The position numbers and the translations under genes are program-made. Of a stretch of DNA of 11,650 nt, positions 1 to 6,138 are shown one piece after another. Under the pieces are notes generated by a model. The model did not search any database. It was given only the letters and a program-made list of their open reading frames with translations, and was not told the origin of the DNA. The stretch's first letter is position 1. Every line of letters begins with the position of its first letter. The DNA is from Candidatus Fermentibacterota bacterium. Lineage in GTDB: Bacteria > JAFGKV01. The stretch lies in contig JAUXFG010000124.1 of NCBI GenBank assembly GCA_030620115.1, positions 1-11,650 on the forward strand, in the 5' to 3' direction.

Positions 1-140
1 TCCCCCATTCCCCCATTCCCCCCTTCCCCCATTCCCCCATTCCAGCAATCAAGCAATCCAGCATTTCCAGATTCCTCCTCCACATCCCCCCAGATTACAG
101 ATTCAAGATTGACAGATTTCACATTCCTCCCATCCCCCAC
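1..140. repeat. C-rich intergenic repeat block, copy 1 (cut by window start)
   Basis: There is no credible gene here. Positions 1-45 are an 8-bp tandem repeat (CCCCCATT and variants). Positions 44-68 are a second 8-bp tandem (CCAGCAAT, CAAGCAAT, CCAGCATT). These are followed by pyrimidine-rich filler. Read on the - strand, the order is purine-rich GGAGGAGG, then AAATGCTGG/ATTGCTGG, then GGGGGAATG units. That is the same order as in the spacer at 8940-9083 (also - strand) and, in part, the spacer at 7384-7680 (+ strand). It is therefore a copy of a dispersed composite repeat, truncated by the window edge. Confidence 0.7.
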
Positions 141-148
141 CCCCTCCT

Positions 149-208
149 ATACCCATACGTATATTTCCTACTTGACATCTCCACACCTATACCTATACGT
201 ATCCGTAT
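149..208. promoter_or_regulatory. Paired ATAC/GTAT operator sites flanking the promoter
   Basis: Two copies of ATACNNATACGTAT lie exactly 40 bp apart, at 149-162 and 189-202. The downstream copy extends to a 20-bp near-perfect palindrome with four half sites: ATAC (189-192), ATAC (195-198), GTAT (199-202) and GTAT (205-208). The upstream copy lacks the last GTAT. One copy lies upstream of the -35 and the other on the -10. The 40-bp spacing is close to four helical turns, which would put both sites on the same face of the DNA. The adjacent MerR-type regulator is the natural candidate to bind here; this is inference. Confidence 0.6.
172..199 (+). promoter_or_regulatory. Candidate promoter of the MerR/radical SAM operon
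   Basis: A perfect -35 hexamer TTGACA lies at 172-177. After a 16-bp spacer comes TATACG (194-199), a 4/6 match to the -10 consensus. The -10 sits inside the ATAC/GTAT palindrome at 189-208, so a bound regulator would cover it. The start codon at 236 lies about 36 bp downstream of the -10. The -10 assignment is uncertain because the sequence is repetitive, and MerR-type promoters often have 19-20 bp spacers, which would give ACGTAT instead. Confidence 0.45.
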
Positions 209-235
209 GTTTTCATGTTATCCAAGGAGGATTCT

Positions 236-946
236 ATGACCGAGACATCCATCTTATCGAAGGAAGAGTTCATAAAGCGCACTGAACTGTTGGAAGATCG
301 ATTGGAGCGTTGGCTCAAGCTTGGACTAATCATTCCAGTGGGGCACACGGCTGGAGAGGTTTCTTTCTTTGCTCCATCACAGTTGGAGACCATCGAGAAG
401 ATTCGAACACTCCTCGGCCTCGGCTATGATGAAGAGGAAGTCGCGAAAATCATCCGCAGAGTGGGACTCCCAAGTTCGGAAGGCCAAGCAAGTGAGGTAC
501 CACAGAAACTCCGTACCGTCGGTGAATTGGCTCAAATATGCGATCTCAACACGCGGACGATCAAGCATTGGGAAGAAAAAGGGCTCCTGCAGCCCGATGC
601 AAGGTCGGAAGGAGGCTTTCGGCTCTACGGACCGGCCAGTGTGGCGCGGTGCAAACGAATCGTTGATCTGCAGAATCTCGGCTACACGCTGGAACAGATT
701 CACGGCATGGACGAAATGCTGCTCGAGATCGAACCCCTTGGGGAAACACTGAAGGCTGAGCTCAGTGACGAGGTCATCGGAACCCTTGAAACACATAGCG
801 TAGCGCTCAAGAAACGCATCAAGATGGTCCGTGACAGCGCCAAACGGCTGGAAGATCTTCTGAAGCGACGAGGTAAACTAGTCTCGACATTGAAATCCCA
901 ATTGGAAAAGCAGATAAAGAACCAGAAGCAGGCGCATGATGAGTAG
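236..946 (+). CDS. Tandem MerR-type transcriptional regulator
   Basis: This 236-residue protein carries two MerR-like winged-helix units. Residues about 92-160 form a canonical MerR DNA-binding domain: LRTVGELAQ, then NTRTIKHWEEKGLLQP, then GGFRLYG and a helix ending LGYTLEQIHGM. Residues about 9-77 resemble a diverged copy (ERWLKLGLIIP, then SFFAPSQLETIEKIRTLLGLGYDEEEVAKII). Residues about 165-236 are charged and helical, probably a coiled-coil dimerisation segment. There is no cysteine metal site and no cobalamin-binding domain, so the effector is unknown. The start at 236 is chosen over an in-frame ATG at 215 because a strong AAGGAGG at 224-230 sits 5 nt upstream. The gene overlaps the downstream radical SAM gene, so it probably regulates its own operon through the ATAC/GTAT sites. 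The MerR family call is strong; the reading of the N-terminal unit as a second MerR fold is less sure. Confidence 0.85.
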   Translation: MTETSILSKEEFIKRTELLEDRLERWLKLGLIIPVGHTAGEVSFFAPSQLETIEKIRTLLGLGYDEEEVAKIIRRVGLPSSEGQASEVPQKLRTVGELAQICDLNTRTIKHWEEKGLLQPDARSEGGFRLYGPASVARCKRIVDLQNLGYTLEQIHGMDEMLLEIEPLGETLKAELSDEVIGTLETHSVALKKRIKMVRDSAKRLEDLLKRRGKLVSTLKSQLEKQIKNQKQAHDE

Positions 947-2420
947 CAAACCAAACACGCAAAGCCCCCGAGTCGTATTCATCGAACCAAGGAGTCCGGA
1001 TTCTCACATCTTCAGCATCTATCCCCTCCCCCGGCTGGGTTCCATCCTCCCGGGGACCATACTGGAGAAACACGGCTTCCAAGTCGATGTCTTGGTGGAA
1101 GAGATACACCCCATCGACATTCACGCCATCCAGGAGGCCGATATCGTCGCGATCAGTACCACCACCTCCACGGCGCCACGGGCCTATGCGTACGCTGCTC
1201 TCGCCAGGGAACTCGGAAAGCCGGTCGTCTTGGGTGGTCCCCATGTCACCTTCATGGCGGACGAGGCGATCCACCATGCCGATTGCGTAGTCTTGGGAGA
1301 GGCAGAGCACATTGTTCTAGAGCTTTTCCGCCGCCTTGCAAATTCAGAACCGGTTGATGATCTACCCGGCGTGGTGACGGCCGGGAATCTCTCCTCTGCA
1401 ATGAACCAGCAGACACCTCGGGTTCAGTGTCTTGATGACCTCCCTATCCCCAACCTTAATCTAATCAGAGGTTTTAATCTCAAAGACCGCATATTCAGGA
1501 AAGTCGTGGTACCGGTGCAAGCCTCCCGCGGCTGCCCCCACGACTGCTGCTTCTGCAGCGTCACGGGCATGTTCGGCAGGCGATTCAGGTTCCGGAGCGT
1601 TGATCACGTCATAGAGGAGCTGCTTGAGCATGATGCGCGGGGCGTAAGCGTCTTTTTCTACGATGACAACCTCGCCGCAAACCGGAAGTGGTTCCTCGAA
1701 CTCCTGGAACAGATGGCTCGGGCCGGGACTCGTTTCAAATGGTCGGCGCAGGTTCGTATCGAGGTGGCCCGGGATCGCGAGCTCTTGGGCCTCATGCGCC
1801 GGACAGGGTGCACCACGCTTTTCATCGGCCTCGAATCCATCAATCCAGAGACCCTGGCAGCAATGAACAAGCATCAAACCCGGGAAGATATCTTTGAGGC
1901 GATGTCCCGCTTCAGAGAGTACCGACTCCCCGTGCATGGCATGTTCATTCTCGGCATGGATACCGATACCCCTGAATCAATCCGCACGACTGTTTCTTGG
2001 GCCCTCCGGGGAGGGGTGCGATCAGCGCAGTTTCTCATCCTCACCCCCTTCCCCGGCACACGGATATACCAGGAGCTGCGAGATCAGGGAAGAATGCTGT
2101 TTGACGACTGGTCGCTTTATGACGGTCATCACGTCACGTTCCAACCTGCCAACATGTCCCCTGCGGAACTCCAATTGCTTCAGCTCGAGGCACATGATCG
2201 CTTCTACAGCCGTTTCAGGACAGCGCAACGATTGGCGACCTGCAAACTCGAAACCGCCGGCATCTTCTTGTATGCCCGCCGGCTGCAGCGCAAATGGAGA
2301 AGGACAAATCAGGTATTCGAGGATCTCCTGGCTCTCATGGCTCGCTCCCATGGCATGATCCGGAATGTCAAGATCGAGCATCCCGCGCGACGACTCGGTA
2401 CAGCCTACTTGAGTTGTTGA
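936..2420 (+). CDS. B12-binding-type radical SAM protein (COG1032-like)
   Basis: This protein has 494 residues from the ATG at 936, or 493 from the ATG at 939. The second start is better spaced from AAGCAGG (926-932). Residues about 10-145 form the Rossmann-like cobalamin-binding-type domain, with the family signature LGGPHVTF and, after a gap, ADCVVLGEAE. The radical SAM core follows, with the [4Fe-4S] motif CxxxCxxC at C200, C204 and C207 and an extra Cys at 205. Downstream core motifs FYDDN, FKWSAQVRI, LFIGLES and HGMFILGMDTDTPE are in the expected order. The C-terminal roughly 110 residues are basic and helical. Relatives include methyltransferases and cyclases such as BchE- and HpnP-type enzymes, but nothing here fixes a substrate. 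It overlaps the 3' end of the MerR gene, indicating translational coupling. Family confidence is high; the reaction is unknown. Confidence 0.88.
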   Translation: MMSSKPNTQSPRVVFIEPRSPDSHIFSIYPLPRLGSILPGTILEKHGFQVDVLVEEIHPIDIHAIQEADIVAISTTTSTAPRAYAYAALARELGKPVVLGGPHVTFMADEAIHHADCVVLGEAEHIVLELFRRLANSEPVDDLPGVVTAGNLSSAMNQQTPRVQCLDDLPIPNLNLIRGFNLKDRIFRKVVVPVQASRGCPHDCCFCSVTGMFGRRFRFRSVDHVIEELLEHDARGVSVFFYDDNLAANRKWFLELLEQMARAGTRFKWSAQVRIEVARDRELLGLMRRTGCTTLFIGLESINPETLAAMNKHQTREDIFEAMSRFREYRLPVHGMFILGMDTDTPESIRTTVSWALRGGVRSAQFLILTPFPGTRIYQELRDQGRMLFDDWSLYDGHHVTFQPANMSPAELQLLQLEAHDRFYSRFRTAQRLATCKLETAGIFLYARRLQRKWRRTNQVFEDLLALMARSHGMIRNVKIEHPARRLGTAYLSC

Positions 2421-2769
2421 GCGGGCGGGCCTGTGGCCAATTATGAATTCTCAATTCTGAATTTTGAATTGCGGAGAGAGGAGGAAGCTGATGAGCTGGA
2501 GGAGAGGGAGGATGGGGGGATGGGGGATTGGAAAAAAGATAGCGTTCAGCGTGCAGCGGTCAGACGACGAAGCAGAGATTCTTCGCTCCTTGTGGTCGCT
2601 CAGAATGACAGGGGTTTGAGGCAGAGGGATGTGAAAATGTGTGTCATTCTGAGGAAGCGCAGCGACCGAAGAATCTGGGAGAGGGAACGGGGGATTGAGG
2701 AATTGAATCCGCCGGCCGGCGGAAACATCCAACATCCAACATCCACGCGGGAGTTCGCAACGGCGAGCA
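2421..2769. repeat. Repeat-filled intergenic spacer, copy 2
   Basis: I see no gene here. In order the spacer holds: AATTC/GAATT-rich sequence (2443-2472); purine-rich GGAGGAAG blocks; AGCGTTC-like heptamers (2541-2562); a pair of 35-bp inverted arms; GGGGGATTG and GAATTG motifs (about 2690-2707); a perfect 14-bp palindrome CCGCCGGCCGGCGG (2709-2722); and three exact heptamers AACATCC (2724-2744). The same parts recur in the spacers at 7384-7680 and 8742-9150. The open frame across 2433-2807 is only translated repeat. Confidence 0.75.
2576..2676. repeat. Inverted-arm hairpin repeat (35-bp arms)
   Basis: The left arm, 2576-2610, starts AGATTCTTCG and ends TCAGAATGACA. The right arm, 2642-2676, is its imperfect reverse complement (TGTCATTCTGA to CGAAGAATCT). 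The outer 10-11 bp of both arms match perfectly and the middle is diverged. The loop is 31 bp. The same element with the same geometry lies at 7478-7577, and a single arm at 9049-9083. Similar sequences occur widely between genes in environmental bacteria. Its function is unknown; a transcript could fold into a long hairpin. Confidence 0.75.
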
Positions 2770-2895
2770 TTGACACAAGCCCCATGCTTGAAGACTCATG
2801 GGGGTGAGTCACCACATTCGGTGCTCGGATCTTCTCGCTGTTAAGGCGAGACCGCATCTGCATATTCATGGCAGGATGAGCCAACGGAGTCGATC
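2770..2895 (+). promoter_or_regulatory. Leader region of the aminomutase gene with overlapping hairpins
   Basis: TTGACA (2770-2775) could be a -35, but no good -10 follows at 16-18 bp. CCCCATG (2780-2786) and CATGGGG (2797-2803) form a perfect 7-bp stem. GACTCA (2793-2798) and TGAGTC (2805-2810) form another perfect stem that shares bases with the first, so the two cannot form together. A third hairpin pairs TCTCGC (2833-2838) with GCGAGA (2846-2851). A ribosome-binding site GGAG (2886-2889) lies 6 nt before the ATG at 2896. This matches no riboswitch class I know. Confidence 0.35.
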
Positions 2896-4842
2896 ATGAG
2901 CCTACATAACCAGGATCCCCGCGAAAACACCGATCCTCCGGTGGAATCCACCGGCACGCATCACCGGGTCAGCACGAAGATCATCGACGATGTCTTCACG
3001 GACGCTGTTGCCATGATCAAACCACGTTTCGAGGTTGACTACAAAGCATACCTCATTCGTTTGTGGGAAGCAAATGGCCATATCCATCGTCTCCTCAAGG
3101 ATGCGCCCGATCTCGAGGCCGCACGAGACGCCCTGTTCTTATACCTCGAAAGGGCGGAACGGGCCATCTTCGATGTGGAGAATGATCTTCACATACTCGA
3201 GAAGGCGACGCTCCGGGAATGTGTTCGGGCCTTCAGGAGCATCATCGGGCCCATCAACGAGTACAGGACTGGCGTTTCGGCGTTGGAGTATCTCTGGAAG
3301 CTGGCGCAAAACCGGCGCAATGATCTCCCTGCGAATATATCGGTGGGCTTTCTCGAGGAGTTCATCAACCTGTTCCGAGGAGTCTCAGGCAAATCACATA
3401 TCTATCGCGAGACCACTGAGGTAAGGAAAGGAATACCTGAATTCCTGCTTCTGGAAGGCAAGGAAGCCGCGGATGCGCGGACAAAGATTCTGGATGACAT
3501 GGGATCCACAGTCAGGAAGTACATGATGAAATACCCGTCAGGTCTTCTTGATGAGGTCGTAACCTGGCGCGACGAGAATCGTCAACGAATACTCGATTAC
3601 TTCGGGGGAAGAAACTCGGACTGGTACGACTATCGGTGGCAACTGACCCATGTGATCCGTGATGCAAAGCCCCTCCTCGACCTTATCGAGTTGACCGCAG
3701 AACAGCAGGATGCAGTGGAAAAGGCCGGTGGGAACAGGATTCCTTTTGGCATCACACCCTACTACGTCAGCCTCATGGACCGCAATCTCTCCATCGGATA
3801 CGATCATGCGGTCCGTGCCCAGGTGATACCGCCTCCCGACTACGTTGATGCCATGGCTCAGCACCGAGCTGATCGTGAAACTGTGTTCGACTTCATGGGT
3901 GAGCACGACACATCGCCTGTTGATCTTGTGACGCGCCGCTACCCCGGCATCGCCATCCTCAAACCCTTCAACACATGTGCACAGATCTGTGTGTACTGCC
4001 AACGGAATTGGGAAATCGATCAATGCCTCGATCCCAAGGCACTTGCGTCTCAGAAAGCCATCGATAGGGCACTCCACTGGTTCGACGATCATAAGAGCAT
4101 TGGTGATATCCTGGTAACCGGTGGTGATCCGTGCATCATGAAAGACCGCCAGCTCCGATCCTTGCTAGAAAAGCTGGCACAGAGGAAACATATCTACCGG
4201 ATCAGAATCGGAACCCGAACTCCCGTGGTGTTGCCCATGCGATGGACCGATGATTTAGTAGAGCTGGTTGGAGAGTTCCACGAGCCCGGGGTACGTGAAA
4301 TCGCCATCGTCACCCATTTCGAGCACCCTTATGAAATCACTCCAGAGGCTTTGGAGGCTATCAAGAAGATCCGGACCAAGGGAATAGGCATCTACAATCA
4401 GGTGGTCTTCACCATCGAGAACTCCCGTCGATTCGAGCTCGCCAAGCTTCGGCTTGATTTGAAGAGCATCGGAGTGGATCCGTACTATACCTTCAACATG
4501 AAAGGCAAAGAGGAAACACAGCGATACATGGTACCCATCGCCAGGATCCTCCAGGAACGGAAAGAGGAGGCGCGTCTCCTTCCAGGCCTCGATCGTACCG
4601 ACGAACCCGTCTTCAATGTGCCAAAACTAGGAAAAAACCATCTCCGGGCATGGCAGGATCATCGGCTCGTGATGATCCGCCCCGACGGTCGCCGCGTATA
4701 TGAGTTCCATCCCTGGGAGAAGAATATGACTGCTGTGCCTCCCTATAACTACGTCGACGTCCCTATCTATGACTACTTGGAGGAACTCGCCGCGCGCGGA
4801 GAGAGTATTCGAGATTATCGAACGATCTGGTACTACTACTGA
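2896..4842 (+). CDS. KamA-family radical SAM aminomutase, glutamate 2,3-aminomutase-like
   Basis: This 648-residue protein is a radical SAM, PLP-dependent amino acid 2,3-aminomutase. Residues about 240-648 align with the whole lysine 2,3-aminomutase (LAM, about 416 aa): DWYDYRWQL, then GITPYYVSLMD, the cluster motif CxxxCxxC at C361/C365/C368, R370 in the place of the carboxylate-binding R134 of LAM, GGDP (409-412), RIGTRTPVVLP, and K580 in the place of the PLP lysine K337. The two Asp residues that hold the lysine side chain in LAM (D293, D330) are K536 and N574 here. Lys and Asn at these places are reported for Clostridium difficile glutamate 2,3-aminomutase, so I predict L-glutamate to beta-glutamate, possibly an osmolyte. 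Residues 1-240 are a mostly helical extension absent from classical LAM. The start has GGAG 6 nt upstream. No ablB-like acetyltransferase lies nearby. Confidence 0.85.
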   Translation: MSLHNQDPRENTDPPVESTGTHHRVSTKIIDDVFTDAVAMIKPRFEVDYKAYLIRLWEANGHIHRLLKDAPDLEAARDALFLYLERAERAIFDVENDLHILEKATLRECVRAFRSIIGPINEYRTGVSALEYLWKLAQNRRNDLPANISVGFLEEFINLFRGVSGKSHIYRETTEVRKGIPEFLLLEGKEAADARTKILDDMGSTVRKYMMKYPSGLLDEVVTWRDENRQRILDYFGGRNSDWYDYRWQLTHVIRDAKPLLDLIELTAEQQDAVEKAGGNRIPFGITPYYVSLMDRNLSIGYDHAVRAQVIPPPDYVDAMAQHRADRETVFDFMGEHDTSPVDLVTRRYPGIAILKPFNTCAQICVYCQRNWEIDQCLDPKALASQKAIDRALHWFDDHKSIGDILVTGGDPCIMKDRQLRSLLEKLAQRKHIYRIRIGTRTPVVLPMRWTDDLVELVGEFHEPGVREIAIVTHFEHPYEITPEALEAIKKIRTKGIGIYNQVVFTIENSRRFELAKLRLDLKSIGVDPYYTFNMKGKEETQRYMVPIARILQERKEEARLLPGLDRTDEPVFNVPKLGKNHLRAWQDHRLVMIRPDGRRVYEFHPWEKNMTAVPPYNYVDVPIYDYLEELAARGESIRDYRTIWYYY

Positions 4843-4893
4843 TCGAGAGTATATTTCCACAGGTTTTCTCCATTCTTGCGATATAGGATGCGT

Positions 4894-4904
4894 AGTCCGG
4901 GCTA
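4894..4904. repeat. Possible solo end of the 181-bp element
   Basis: The 11 bases AGTCCGGGCTA are the exact reverse complement of the first 11 bases of the element copy at 11612 (TAGCCCGGACT). They resemble the right end of the copy at 5939-6119 (ACTGCGGGCTA). The sequence lies in the 83-bp gap before the membrane-protein gene. It could be a remnant of an insertion or chance, since it is short. Confidence 0.25.
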
Positions 4905-4925
4905 AGACACGAGAGGTTGTTTCAT

Positions 4926-5921
4926 ATGGACCCCATGACTCATGTACTGTCAGGCGTCATCGTCGGTAGCCTGCTCGGCGGAGACGGCGTCGAAACCGCA
5001 GTCGCGGTGGGAGCTGCCGTCGCGCCTGATGCGGAATTCCTGACTCGCAAGATCCCACGCACTGCATTCCTGGACTATCACCACGGTATTACACACACCA
5101 TCGCGGGTGGCGCCATCCTATCCATAGGGTGGGCGGTGTTGGCCGGCATGGTCTTCGGGCGTTCCTGGGTTTCTTTGCTACCGGTGTCTATTGGCGGTGT
5201 GCTGATGCACATCTTGCTGGATCTGTTGATGCACAACAACGGTGTGGCCCTGCTGGCGCCCTTTTCGAGGAAACGTTATGCGTGCCCGGTGGTGCTTGGC
5301 CTGAACCCAAACACCGCTTCCAAGAAATGCAAGGAGGGGTGCTATGGGACATGTTTTGTGTGTCAAGCTCACGGCTCTTTGTTCAACCCGTTCATGTGGG
5401 TCTTTCTTGGGGCCTCTTCCCTGGCGCTGGCTTCTGCGTCATTGGGTCGCCCCGTAGCGCTAGTCTCGTGTCTACTTCTTCTCGGTTATGTTTTTTTTGC
5501 GCAGAATCGCAAGAGAACTGCCATCCGGATAGCTTCGGATGAGGACAATCCAGGCGTGCGTCAGCTTGCATTCCCTGCGTCCCCCGGGCCGTACTTGTGG
5601 CTCATCGTCAAGGAGCAACCAGCGCGGTTCAGGGCCGTGCTTGTTGACACGAAGCGCAAGCTGAAACTCTGGACAGAGGATCTGTCCAAGCCACCTGTTC
5701 CAGCAGCGGTCAAGGCCACCGAATCCCTCATTTCCGTGAGGGGGTTCAAGAACAGCGTTATCTTCCCTTTCTGGAGTTATAAGAGGGAAGGGGACGTAGA
5801 TCATGTGGTGTGGCACGACTTGAGCTATCTCTTTTCTTCGGATGTTGAGCTGTACACACTTCACATCAGGCGCGACCAATATGGAGAGATCCTTCAGAAC
5901 GAGTTCCACGAAAGATGGTAG
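4926..5921 (+). CDS. YdjM/DUF457-type membrane-bound putative metal-dependent hydrolase
   Basis: This protein has 331 residues from the ATG at 4926. That start is chosen because family members begin MDPxTH and GAGAGG (4911-4916) lies 9 nt upstream; an in-frame TTG at 4917 is less likely. The N-terminal part (about 1-205) is a membrane domain with family motifs MDPMTHVLSG, APDAEFL and YHHGITHT, whose His/Asp residues are thought to bind metal, then roughly four to five hydrophobic segments. Between two of these is an unusual cluster C135-x3-C139-x3-C143-x2-C146. After about residue 205 comes a soluble, positively charged domain of about 125 residues. The hydrolase label is a family name, not a proven activity. 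It follows the aminomutase gene by 83 bp on the same strand and might be co-transcribed. It is followed at once by the 181-bp element. Confidence 0.75.
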   Translation: MDPMTHVLSGVIVGSLLGGDGVETAVAVGAAVAPDAEFLTRKIPRTAFLDYHHGITHTIAGGAILSIGWAVLAGMVFGRSWVSLLPVSIGGVLMHILLDLLMHNNGVALLAPFSRKRYACPVVLGLNPNTASKKCKEGCYGTCFVCQAHGSLFNPFMWVFLGASSLALASASLGRPVALVSCLLLLGYVFFAQNRKRTAIRIASDEDNPGVRQLAFPASPGPYLWLIVKEQPARFRAVLVDTKRKLKLWTEDLSKPPVPAAVKATESLISVRGFKNSVIFPFWSYKREGDVDHVVWHDLSYLFSSDVELYTLHIRRDQYGEILQNEFHERW

Positions 5922-5938
5922 CGATGAGAAGTGTGGAG

Positions 5939-6119
5939 TAGCCCGCATTTCTCATCGGCTTTCGTCGCGAGACGGGAGAAATGGTTGTGGCTGCAAGGCT
6001 TGCGACCGAGGCTCCCGCAGGCGTATCCTCTGCGATACGGTGAGGAAGCCGACGGAGCGTAACGCAGTCCCGCGGCGGACGCGGGATCGTAGCAGGAAGC
6101 TGGTGAGAACTGCGGGCTA
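5939..6119. mobile_element. 181-bp element with 18-bp terminal inverted repeats (MITE-like or structured RNA)
   Basis: The ends are inverted repeats with 16 of 18 bases matching: TAGCCCGCATTTCTCATC (5939-5956) and GGTGAGAACTGCGGGCTA (6102-6119). Inside are strong hairpins: CGTC/GACG closing a GCGA tetraloop (5963-5974), CGTATC/GATACG (6022-6039) and TCCCGCG/CGCGGGA (6068-6086). A second copy starts at 11612. It holds no credible gene. It starts 17 nt after a stop codon and ends 19 nt before the next ATG. Non-autonomous transposable element and transcribed structured RNA are both open. Confidence 0.65.
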
Positions 6120-6138
6120 ACCTACTGCTCTCTTCCCC

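Noticed and set aside
2433-2807. 124-codon + strand frame starting MANYEFSILN
   Set aside because: It is the translation of repeats (inverted arms, heptamers). It has no family resemblance and no ribosome-binding site.
2896-4842. Lysine 2,3-aminomutase making beta-lysine (ablA)
   Set aside because: Both lysine-binding Asp residues are replaced, and no beta-lysine acetyltransferase is adjacent.
5842-6120. 92-codon + strand frame across the 181-bp element
   Set aside because: It overlaps the end of the membrane-protein gene, is a translation of the hairpin element, and has no known fold or start signal.
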